DNA of 6,019 nt. It comes from Deltaproteobacteria bacterium. GTDB lineage: Bacteria > Myxococcota_A > Polyangia > JAAYKL01. A model generated the notes under the pieces. It was not told where the DNA came from. It saw only the letters and a program-made list of their open reading frames with translations, and searched no databases. Positions 1-6,019 of this stretch are shown one piece after another. Both the position numbers and the translations under genes were made by a program. Every line of letters begins with the position of its first letter. The stretch's first letter is position 1. Location of the stretch: assembly GCA_011389755.1 (NCBI GenBank), contig JAABTR010000139.1, positions 1 through 6,019 on the forward strand. Direction: 5' to 3'.

Positions 1-2702
1 GCCCGGAGCTCTACACGCGAATTCGTGTCCCGGGCTGGCCCAAAGAGGTTTCGCACACCTTGATCTTGCGGGGCTTGGGGCTCAAGGCGGACATGGTCCG
101 GGACCGGGAACGCGCCGAGAAGGCCGCCTCTCAGATCGCGGCAAAGCTCTCAGAGCACGGTTTCTACGACGCCGAGATAGAGTCTTCGCGCGAGACCCGA
201 AAGGGACCCTACTCCTTCGATCTCATCATCCCCGTAAACACGGGGGTGCGGTCCGTTTTGGAGTTCGTCGGCAATAGGCACATCAGGGAACATAGGCTGA
301 GGCGCGAGCTCCTCGAGGAGGGCGGGTTCAACACGGCCCCGGCGACGTTGACGCGCGCGGCGGGCGGTCTGGAGCAGCTTTATAGACGAAAGGGCTTTTT
401 TCACGCCGAGGTTGCGGTGGAGCGGGAATGCGTCGGCGCCGAGGGAGAGCTCATCCACCTCACACCCGGCGGGGCGTGCCCTCGAGACGCGCTCTTGCGA
501 ATCGTGCGGTTCATCGTCGACGAAGGGCCCACCGTGGTGGTTCGCGACGTGCGGTTTTTCGGCAACGACTCCTTTTCAGACGAGCGTCTCGAGGCGGAGC
601 TCAGGGCGTTCATGACGGAGCGTCTCAAAGCGTCGAGCTTGCTTCGGCCCTTGGACACCCAGACCGCCGACGAACTTGGGCTGTCGGATAGGCGCCCCCC
701 GGAGCTCGAGGGACACCGAGGCACCGGCGCTCCTTGGGGCGAGCCGAGCAGCATCTACGTTCCTGAGCTCTACGCCGAAGCGATGGTTCATCTGGCGGAG
801 ATGCACGCGGAGCAGGGGTTTTTGTCCGCGAAGGTCACGGATGCGTGTCGCGTCGGCGAAATAGACGCCGTCGAGCTCAAGGGAGCCACGTTCCGACCGG
901 TGCAGGTGGGCCGGGTGAGCTCGGGTTTCCTGAGCAAAGGGGACGGGGACGATGGGACACGGCCCTGTGTCCGGATGAGCGAAGAACTCGACGAGCTCAT
1001 CGTGGACGTGTTCGTGAGCGAAGGTCCCAGGACCGAGCTGAGCGAGCTGCTCTTCGAGGGCAACACGGTGCTCTCCTCTCGGGCCCTTCAAGACGCAGCC
1101 GGGCTCGCTATGGGCCAGCCGTACAATGAGTTCAGGCTTCGGCAGGCCGCTCGGGAGATGAGGGCGCTCTACCAGGCCGGCGGGTATATGTTTGCGCAGG
1201 TGCATTGGGACAAGTCGTTTTCGGCGGACATGCGCCGCGCCAGGGTGGCCTTTCGCCTCGAGGAAGGTCCCCAGGCGCGGGTGGGCAGCGTCTTGGTCGA
1301 AGGGGCGGCCACCACATCGCGCTCCATACTCTTGGATCGGCTGACCCTGGACCCGGGGGATGTCATCACTCCGGGCGAGCTGGACGAATCGGGGCAGCGG
1401 CTCATGGAGCTGGGGGTCCTCGACAGCGCGACGGTCCAGATGGTTCAGCCCGATTTCCCCTCGACGGTCAAAAACCTCAAGGTTCGAGTGACCGAGGGGA
1501 AACCGCAATATCTCGAGCTCAGGGCGGGGATCGCCACGGTCGAAGGGTTGCGGGGCGGATTCGAGTACGGGTACCGCAATATCGGCGGTTGGGCTCTGAG
1601 CGCCAGGCTCCGCGCTCGCGCCAACTACCGGCTCTTCTTCATCGGCACTCCGGATTTTGAGCGCCGCTACCGGGAGCTGGGATCTTTGGGGGATCAGCTC
1701 GAACATCACCTGATGGTCGGGGTCGGCCAACCTTTTCTCCCCGGCACAGGCGGCCTGCTGGGTTGGGGGATCGACGCCATCAAGGAGCAGCTCAACGAGC
1801 CCGCTTTCAGCGCCGATCGAATCACCACGTTTGTCCGATTGACATCGACGTTCGGCCTTGGAGACTTTCGGCGGGCTCTCGTCGTGGAGCTGCGCACCGG
1901 GCTCGAGTTCAGTGACATTTCGGTCGCGCAGGAGGTCACCGACCCTCGTTTCGCCCGTTACTCACGCATCCCCGAGGATCAGTCGACCTTTTGGGTCACG
2001 GGAGTCAAGATCACGACCGATCTGCGGGACCACCCTTTCTACCCCTCCCGTGGTTTCTTGGCCGTCCTCACGGGGGACTGGGTCCGCTCCCTCGAGCCGT
2101 TCGCGCTCAAGAAGGACGCGGCGACCGGAGAGGTCGAGGTCTCCACCTCGAATCTGCTTAGAACACAAGCGACGTTGTCCGGGTATGTCCCTGTGGTGGG
2201 ACGGGAGCTCGTCTTGGCGTTGTCGGCGACGGTGGGATACATCTTTCACCTCGAGCCAGGCTCGACCACTTGGGCGGACAGGTACTTCTACGTGGGTGGG
2301 GTCGACACCCTGAGGGGGTTTCCCGAGGAGTCGCTGGTCCCCGAAGATATCTACCAGGCGTGGAAGGACTCCTTGCCCTACGCCGACGAGGCGAGCAACC
2401 TACGCCAGTACAGGGGCGGTGAGTCGATGTTCGTGGTGCGCGTTGAGCTGCGCTACCCGCTGGCTCAGGGGTTTTACGGAGCCGCGTTCACGGAGGCCGG
2501 GAACCTGTGGCGAGCCCGCGAAAAGATGGGCGACGTGCTGACCTGGGATCCCCTGCGCGTCAATCTGCGACCGGTGGCCGGTGCGGGGCTTCGCTACCTG
2601 ACCCCGCTTGGACCTTTGTCTTTCGATCTGGGGGGCAACCTCGACAGGCGCCCCCATGAAGATCGGCTCTATTGGTATCTGTCCATCGGCACCGCCTTCT
2701 AG
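1..2702 (+). CDS. Omp85 (BamA/TamA) family outer-membrane assembly protein, 5'-partial
   Basis: The frame is open from the first complete codon (position 3) to TAG at 2700-2702, so the true start and signal peptide lie upstream. A TTG at 60 is not credible as the start because coding-like POTRA sequence continues before it. Counting that TTG codon as residue 1, five POTRA-like domains are visible: A (upstream residues to ~62), B (~64-155), C (~158-323), D (~325-404) and E (~405-481). Each has the helix-turn-'GF/GY' and 'EGP/EGK' pattern of the family. Residues ~484-880 form the beta-barrel, with the barrel motif DLRDHPFYPSRGF (654-666), the loop-6 motif LRGF (751-754, usually VRGF) and a terminal Phe880, the usual outer-membrane assembly signal. 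Family members fold and insert beta-barrel proteins from the periplasm. Five POTRAs resemble BamA more than three-POTRA TamA, but Myxococcota often carry paralogs, so no symbol is given. Oddities: POTRA C is about twice normal size, and the only four cysteines (124, 140, 263, 303) form two pairs. Confidence 0.93.
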   Translation, partial: PELYTRIRVPGWPKEVSHTLILRGLGLKADMVRDRERAEKAASQIAAKLSEHGFYDAEIESSRETRKGPYSFDLIIPVNTGVRSVLEFVGNRHIREHRLRRELLEEGGFNTAPATLTRAAGGLEQLYRRKGFFHAEVAVERECVGAEGELIHLTPGGACPRDALLRIVRFIVDEGPTVVVRDVRFFGNDSFSDERLEAELRAFMTERLKASSLLRPLDTQTADELGLSDRRPPELEGHRGTGAPWGEPSSIYVPELYAEAMVHLAEMHAEQGFLSAKVTDACRVGEIDAVELKGATFRPVQVGRVSSGFLSKGDGDDGTRPCVRMSEELDELIVDVFVSEGPRTELSELLFEGNTVLSSRALQDAAGLAMGQPYNEFRLRQAAREMRALYQAGGYMFAQVHWDKSFSADMRRARVAFRLEEGPQARVGSVLVEGAATTSRSILLDRLTLDPGDVITPGELDESGQRLMELGVLDSATVQMVQPDFPSTVKNLKVRVTEGKPQYLELRAGIATVEGLRGGFEYGYRNIGGWALSARLRARANYRLFFIGTPDFERRYRELGSLGDQLEHHLMVGVGQPFLPGTGGLLGWGIDAIKEQLNEPAFSADRITTFVRLTSTFGLGDFRRALVVELRTGLEFSDISVAQEVTDPRFARYSRIPEDQSTFWVTGVKITTDLRDHPFYPSRGFLAVLTGDWVRSLEPFALKKDAATGEVEVSTSNLLRTQATLSGYVPVVGRELVLALSATVGYIFHLEPGSTTWADRYFYVGGVDTLRGFPEESLVPEDIYQAWKDSLPYADEASNLRQYRGGESMFVVRVELRYPLAQGFYGAAFTEAGNLWRAREKMGDVLTWDPLRVNLRPVAGAGLRYLTPLGPLSFDLGGNLDRRPHEDRLYWYLSIGTAF

Positions 2703-2776
2703 ATCGGAAGGCTCAGGCCAGACGGGCTCTTTCGTGGAAAACAGGAAGGAAAGGCAAGGGACCCGGGACGCTCGCG
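2703..2776. other. Convergent intergenic gap
   Basis: These 74 nt separate the stop codons of the Omp85 gene (plus) and the kinase gene (minus). The only fold I see is a 3-bp GCC/GGC stem around 2718-2728, followed by CTCTTT, which is too weak to call an intrinsic terminator on either strand. Termination may be Rho-dependent or may occur inside the opposing gene. Confidence 0.6.
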
Positions 2777-5371
2777 TTAGATGAGCGTTTTGACCAGCGT
2801 CGTCGTCTGGTCCGCCTTGACGGTCACGCTGTACTTTTTCTTGATGTTGTAAGTGGGGTTTTCCACAATGACCCTGTAGGTGCCGGCTCGAAGCTTGTGG
2901 TTGACCAGCGGCGTGTTCTTGATGAACTGGCCGTTGATGTAGACTTTGGACCACGGCCTCGTCTGGACGGACAACATGCCGAAACCGCCGCCTGCGTCTT
3001 CGGATTTTGTGCTTTTCTTGGCGGGGCTTGCGCGGCGATTCTTTCTTGGGCTGGGCGCGCGCTCTCTGCGGGCGACGCGCTCCTCTTTTTCGACGGGGCT
3101 CAGGGTGAAAGCCTGCAAAGAGATCTTTTCCTTGCCGGGTTCGATCTCCAGCGGCTCCTCCACTGTTTCGTAGCCGTCTTTTTGGAGCCGGATGCGGTAC
3201 TCACCGGTGGTGTCGACGACCGCTTGAGTGGGCGTCTTGCCGAGTCTCTTTTCTTCTTTTCCGCTCAAGAGGGTCGCCTTGGCGCCCTCGGGGTCGGAGT
3301 TGACGGTTATCTCCACCTCCTTGAGATCGAGCACCGTGGTCGCCAGACGCGTGATCTTACCTTCGGTCACATCAATCTCGATGGTCTTCGCGGCGTACTT
3401 GTCGCCTTTCGAGACTCGTATCTGATGCGTTCCAGGCTCCAAAGTTGACACGGTGACCGGAGTTTTCTCTTCGTGGGGCCTATTGTCGATGAAGACGCGC
3501 GCGCCGGGAGGCTCGGTCTCCAAGAAGAAACCGGTTTGCGGGCGGTCCAGGGTGACTTTCCGGTTGATGATCCCCTCGTTGCCCCTGAGCTGGAACCTGA
3601 GGTTGCTGTCGTCGTAGCCGCTCTTTTTAATGAGGATGCTGTGCTCTCCGGCCGCGAGATCGCCGATAGTGAAAGGAGACACGTTGCCCGGCAGCTCCCT
3701 GGCGCCGTCGATGATGACCTTGAGGTCTTCGCTTGGCTCCACGGTCAGCTTGATGGTCGCCTTCTTTTCATTTCCGAATAAGAGGATCATGGCCACGACG
3801 ACCGTGACGACGACCAGCAAGGCGCCCGCCGCGAGAACCAAGGGCATCAGGTTGAGAGATTTTTTGTTTTGGGAGATCGGCGCAGAATCGGGCGGGGTGT
3901 AGGCCTCGCTGGGTCTGGATGCCACCGGCGCGGGCCGCGACGATTTAGGTGGCGCAGGTTCTGCAATGTTTGCCGCCTTCTGAGCCAAGGCCGCCCGCGC
4001 CATCTCAGCCGCGTTCTCCTTGCTGTAGATGTTGGTGGGGGGCTCGTCGTCGTCCCAGTCGTCCATCTGCAACATGGGATTTCCCTGGGCACTGGGCTGG
4101 GCAGGGGTCGCCACGTGACCGCTGGAGAGATCCGCGGGGAGCTCTCGCTGCATCCCCTGCCCGGGAGGCGGCATGGAACCGGGCCCCGGCATGCCCAGCA
4201 TGGTCCGCTTGGCGTTGCTCCGCGGCTGTGCCTGAGAGCGGGAAATCGCCGACGCGTACTGGTGGGGCGATGGCGGAGAGGTCACCCGCGGGGTCGGCGG
4301 TGGCGCGCTCGCTCTGGGAGGGGCCGGCGGCGCACCGGGCCGAGAGGGCCCTCGGGCGCCCGGGCGGGAGGCGACCTTGGGCGGCGGTGGGACGGTCGAG
4401 CGAACGAGCTCACCTGAGACGTCGTTGCTCAACGACTCTTTGTCGATCTCGTCTCGAAAAACCTCCTGCATGAAAGCGGCGAGGTCTTTGCGGGCGAAGA
4501 AATTGCCCGAGGTGTACATCCAGCTTTGCAGATCGTCATGGAGATCCATCGCCGACTGGTAGCGGTCTTCCACCTCCTTGCTCAGCGTTTTGAGCACGAT
4601 CTTCTCGAGGTCCGGCGGGATGCGCCTGTTGTAATGAGAAGGGGGAATGATCTCGACGTTGCGCACTTTCTCGAGGGTGGAGAAATCGCTCTCACCGACG
4701 AACAGCCGTTCACCGGTGATCATCTCCCACATGCAGATCCCGACGGCGAAGATGTCGGAGCGGCGGTCGAGGGGCAGACCGCGAACCTGCTCGGGGGACA
4801 TGTAGCCGAACTTGCCCTTGAGGATACCGGCCTGTGTCTTGCCCGCTTTGCCCGCGGCTTTGGCGATGCCGAAGTCGATGAGCTTCATCTCTCCGTCGTA
4901 GGAGATGAGGATGTTTTGAGGGGAGACGTCTCTGTGAACCAGGTTCAGATCTCGGCCCGCGCCGTCTTTTTTGTTGTGGGCGTAGTCCAGCCCCTCGCAG
5001 ACCTTCATGGTGATGTAGACCGCCATGGAGATCGGGACCGCCTGGCCGTTTTTGCGCAGTCGCTCGAAGATGGTGCGCATGTCGCGACCGGAAACGTACT
5101 CGAGCGCGATAAAATAGGAATCGCCGACTTTGCCGAGGTCGAAAATTTGAGCGATATTAGCGTGCTGGAGCTGAACCGCGATCTTCGCCTCGTCGATGAA
5201 CATCGTGATGAACTCTTCGTCCTCAGCGATGCTCGGGAGGATTCTCTTGACGGCGATTAAACGCTCGAAGCCCTCGACGCCGAAAGCCTTCGCCTTGAAG
5301 ACTTCGGCCATTCCTCCGACGCTGATGCGATCCAACAAGTAATATTTGCCAAAAGGAATCGGCTTTTTCAC
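2777..5371 (-). CDS. Transmembrane Ser/Thr protein kinase with four C-terminal PEGA domains
   Basis: This is a complete 864-residue gene. The start is GTG at 5369-5371, preceded by GGAGA (5378-5382) with 6-nt spacing; an in-frame TAA at 5390-5392 rules out a longer form, and the next Met (21) lies inside the glycine loop. The kinase domain (~9-285) has a glycine loop SVGGMAEV (17-24), Lys42, helix-C Glu61, HRD 146-148 with Asn153, DFG 166-168, SPE 192-194, DIFAVG (206-211) and Arg270. All catalytic residues are present, so it should be active. Ser150 replaces the usual catalytic-loop Lys, as in many myxobacterial HRDVSPQN kinases. Residues ~325-505 are a Pro/Ala/Ser-rich, probably disordered linker containing the acidic patch DDWDDDEPPTNIYSKE (437-452). 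One membrane helix spans ~507-532. Four PEGA-like domains follow: ~537-608, ~612-682, ~683-758 (with a literal PEGA at 694-697) and ~796-864. A basic linker (759-795) separates the last two. Predicted topology is kinase inside and PEGA array in the periplasm. The substrate and signal cannot be read from sequence. Confidence 0.96.
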   Translation of the reverse strand: MKKPIPFGKYYLLDRISVGGMAEVFKAKAFGVEGFERLIAVKRILPSIAEDEEFITMFIDEAKIAVQLQHANIAQIFDLGKVGDSYFIALEYVSGRDMRTIFERLRKNGQAVPISMAVYITMKVCEGLDYAHNKKDGAGRDLNLVHRDVSPQNILISYDGEMKLIDFGIAKAAGKAGKTQAGILKGKFGYMSPEQVRGLPLDRRSDIFAVGICMWEMITGERLFVGESDFSTLEKVRNVEIIPPSHYNRRIPPDLEKIVLKTLSKEVEDRYQSAMDLHDDLQSWMYTSGNFFARKDLAAFMQEVFRDEIDKESLSNDVSGELVRSTVPPPPKVASRPGARGPSRPGAPPAPPRASAPPPTPRVTSPPSPHQYASAISRSQAQPRSNAKRTMLGMPGPGSMPPPGQGMQRELPADLSSGHVATPAQPSAQGNPMLQMDDWDDDEPPTNIYSKENAAEMARAALAQKAANIAEPAPPKSSRPAPVASRPSEAYTPPDSAPISQNKKSLNLMPLVLAAGALLVVVTVVVAMILLFGNEKKATIKLTVEPSEDLKVIIDGARELPGNVSPFTIGDLAAGEHSILIKKSGYDDSNLRFQLRGNEGIINRKVTLDRPQTGFFLETEPPGARVFIDNRPHEEKTPVTVSTLEPGTHQIRVSKGDKYAAKTIEIDVTEGKITRLATTVLDLKEVEITVNSDPEGAKATLLSGKEEKRLGKTPTQAVVDTTGEYRIRLQKDGYETVEEPLEIEPGKEKISLQAFTLSPVEKEERVARRERAPSPRKNRRASPAKKSTKSEDAGGGFGMLSVQTRPWSKVYINGQFIKNTPLVNHKLRAGTYRVIVENPTYNIKKKYSVTVKADQTTTLVKTLI

Positions 5372-5377
5372 GAGGAA

Positions 5378-5382
5378 TCTCC
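5378..5382 (-). promoter_or_regulatory. Ribosome binding site of the kinase gene
   Basis: GGAGA on the minus strand lies 6 nt before GTG 5371. It decides the start: no ATG is available nearby, an in-frame stop lies just upstream (5390-5392), and the next internal Met would delete the first beta strand of the kinase domain. Confidence 0.75.
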
Positions 5383-5392
5383 GAATGTTTTA

Positions 5393-5442
5393 TTGACTTG
5401 GTCCTCGATGCAAAATATCTCACGCAGACCTACCAAAGTCAA
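5393..5442. repeat. Imperfect inverted repeat overlapping the kinase promoter
   Basis: The left arm TTGACTTGGT (from 5393 on the plus strand) is matched on the minus strand by TTGACTTTGGT (starting at 5442), identical apart from one extra T. The symmetry centre (~5417) falls in the AATATC that forms the kinase -10 element. The right arm contains the -35 hexamer. It could be an operator or two face-to-face promoters, or it may be chance resemblance of two -35-like hexamers. Confidence 0.45.
5414..5442 (-). promoter_or_regulatory. Likely sigma70-type promoter of the kinase gene
   Basis: On the minus strand, a -35 hexamer TTGACT (5437-5442, 5 of 6 to consensus) is followed after exactly 17 nt by a -10 hexamer GATATT (5414-5419, 4 of 6). 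Transcription would begin near 5407, giving a leader of about 36 nt before the GTG at 5371. Spacing, sequence and position all fit a housekeeping promoter. This is read from sequence only. Confidence 0.55.
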
Positions 5443-5567
5443 ACTTCTGCGGTCCTTCAAGGCGGGGCCCGGCTCCGGCTTTCCGCCCGCGGAGGCCCTG
5501 GGGCGCCCCCGTGAAAGGGTCGGGAGAGGCGGCGGTTTTCGCTATTTTGGTGGGATTCTCTTTGAGG

Positions 5568-5594
5568 TTGAACACAATGCTCCGAATTGATAAT
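5568..5594 (+). promoter_or_regulatory. Weak candidate promoter for the HEAT-repeat gene
   Basis: GATAAT (5589-5594) matches five of six bases of the -10 consensus. The best upstream -35 is TTGAAC (5568-5573), with a short 15-nt spacer. It would give a leader of about 115 nt. The suboptimal spacing makes this tentative; an alternative sigma factor or another start site is possible. Confidence 0.25.
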
Positions 5595-5706
5595 GATTGA
5601 GACTAGGTTGAAGGCATGCGGGCAGAAAAAAGCGATCTTCGCGCGTCTATTCGAGGCGCAGCGTGGGCCGTGCGAAGCCTCGCCTCTGCTTTACATGATG
5701 ACTGAC

Positions 5707-5713
5707 GAGGAGG
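5707..5713 (+). promoter_or_regulatory. Ribosome binding site of the HEAT-repeat gene
   Basis: GAGGAGG lies just before ATG 5717. AGGAGG leaves only 3 nt, while the first GAGG leaves 6 nt, so the purine run offers a well-placed pairing register. Two out-of-phase ATGs at 5695 and 5698 lie upstream of it and lack such a site. Confidence 0.7.
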
Positions 5714-5716
5714 ACG

Positions 5717-6019
5717 ATGCGCAATCTGTCGCTATTAGTGCTGTGTCTGGCTTTGTTCAGCGCTTCAGCGTGGGCACAAAGCAGCCGCAAGGAGACTCGG
5801 GACGCCATTCACAAGCTGCAAAGTCCCAACCCTCAAGAGGTTTTGATGAGCGTGCAGATGCTCGGTGCGTCTGGCTCCAAAGAGGCGGTCGGTCCTCTCA
5901 TCGACCTCTTGCGGACCGGCCCGCGCAGCGATGTGACGAACGCCGCCATTGAGGCCCTGGGCACCCTGGGCCGGGACAAAGCGGTTCCGATCCTCATCGA
6001 GTACATGGGGCACAGGCGG
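5717..6019 (+). CDS. Exported HEAT-repeat protein, 3'-partial
   Basis: The first 101 codons are present and the frame is still open at the window edge. The start is ATG at 5717, just after an AGGAGG Shine-Dalgarno (5708-5713); an in-frame TGA at 5699-5701 blocks extension upstream. Residues 1-20 are a classic Sec signal peptide: Arg2, a hydrophobic core at 4-16, and cleavage predicted after Ala-Trp-Ala (18-20). Cys10 sits mid-core after Leu and is not a lipobox. The mature part begins QSSRKETR and then shows two helical HEAT/PBS-type repeats at ~38-67 and ~70-98, with the recurring pattern of small-residue helix A (VQMLGASGS, IEALGTLGR), then 'AV-P-LI--L' in helix B. Such repeats make solenoid protein-binding scaffolds; no enzymatic residues are visible in this part. 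The export signal places it in the periplasm or outside. The specific role is unknown, and more repeats or another domain probably follow downstream. It is divergent from the kinase gene. Confidence 0.88.
   Translation, partial: MRNLSLLVLCLALFSASAWAQSSRKETRDAIHKLQSPNPQEVLMSVQMLGASGSKEAVGPLIDLLRTGPRSDVTNAAIEALGTLGRDKAVPILIEYMGHRR

Larger units (their letters stand above)
5372..5716. other. Divergent intergenic region
   Basis: These 345 nt separate the start codons of the kinase (leftward) and the HEAT-repeat gene (rightward). An AT-rich part near the kinase (5384-5455) holds its likely promoter and an inverted repeat. A very GC-rich block (about 5459-5535) contains a perfect 10-bp palindrome GGGGCGCCCC (5500-5509) without other recognisable meaning. 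An AT-richer patch (5536-5605) carries weak promoter-like elements for the HEAT gene. The final ~100 nt would be its leader. I see no convincing additional gene: a frame open from TTG 5587 runs out of phase into the HEAT gene and lacks any recognisable protein features. Confidence 0.8.

Noticed and set aside
60..62. TTG as the true start of the Omp85 gene
   Set aside because: The frame stays open to the window edge and the 19 preceding codons continue a POTRA domain; a signal peptide is also required and is absent after this TTG.
576..1730. Long open frame (384 codons) on the minus strand inside the Omp85 gene
   Set aside because: It lies antisense to a clearly recognised family with conserved motifs; its translation has no domain pattern and looks like a GC-rich shadow.
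2710..2735. Intrinsic terminator between the convergent genes
   Set aside because: The best stem is only 3 bp and is followed by no real U-tract on either strand.
2672..3448. 258-codon plus-strand open frame overlapping the end of the Omp85 gene and antisense to the kinase
   Set aside because: It runs antisense to well-formed PEGA domains, has no recognisable motif and is best explained as a codon-bias shadow.
4526..5260. 244-codon plus-strand open frame antisense to the kinase domain
   Set aside because: The opposite strand encodes every canonical kinase motif; the translation here is Asp/Val/Leu/Arg-rich shadow sequence.
5500..5509. Perfect palindrome GGGGCGCCCC as an operator
   Set aside because: It sits in a GC-rich block where such short palindromes arise easily, and it is not placed on either candidate promoter.
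5744..5746. Cys10 of the HEAT protein as a lipoprotein attachment site
   Set aside because: The preceding residues are Leu-Val-Leu, not a lipobox, the Cys is in the middle of the hydrophobic core, and a good AWA signal peptidase I site follows.
5587..5952. 121-codon plus-strand open frame starting at TTG 5587
   Set aside because: It overlaps the HEAT-repeat gene out of phase. The HEAT frame has a signal peptide, repeats and a strong Shine-Dalgarno, while this one has none of these.

Overview
The window looks like a piece of a Myxococcota chromosome (myxobacteria in the broad sense), a didermic lineage of moderately high GC. The main evidence is the Ser/Thr kinase. Its GGMAEVF, HRDVSPQN, DFGIAKA and GYMSPEQ signatures, its Pro-rich linker and its C-terminal PEGA repeats are the pattern typical of that group. 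An Omp85 outer-membrane protein with a terminal Phe confirms an outer membrane. The placement rests on remembered family patterns, not on a search.

Layout: (1) Positions 1-2702, plus strand: a BamA/TamA-family (Omp85) protein, cut at its 5' end by the window edge. It shows five POTRA domains and a complete C-terminal beta-barrel. (2) Positions 2703-2776: a 74-nt convergent gap with no clear terminator. (3) Positions 2777-5371, minus strand: a complete 864-residue transmembrane Ser/Thr kinase with a cytoplasmic kinase domain, a long disordered linker, one membrane helix and four PEGA-type domains predicted to lie in the periplasm. (4) Positions 5372-5716: a 345-nt divergent intergenic region holding a good sigma70-type promoter for the kinase, an inverted repeat overlapping it, and weaker signals for the rightward gene. 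(5) Positions 5717-6019, plus strand: the start of an exported HEAT-repeat protein, cut at its 3' end by the window edge.

All three genes concern the cell envelope: outer-membrane protein insertion, a trans-envelope kinase and a secreted repeat scaffold. They are convergent or divergent to each other, so no two share an operon here, and any functional link is inference. I found no mobile element, CRISPR array, RNA gene or obvious new multi-gene system. The most distinctive signal is in the Omp85 protein. Its only four visible cysteines form two pairs, each bracketing an insertion at the same point of two successive POTRA domains, which suggests disulfide-stapled periplasmic hairpins.
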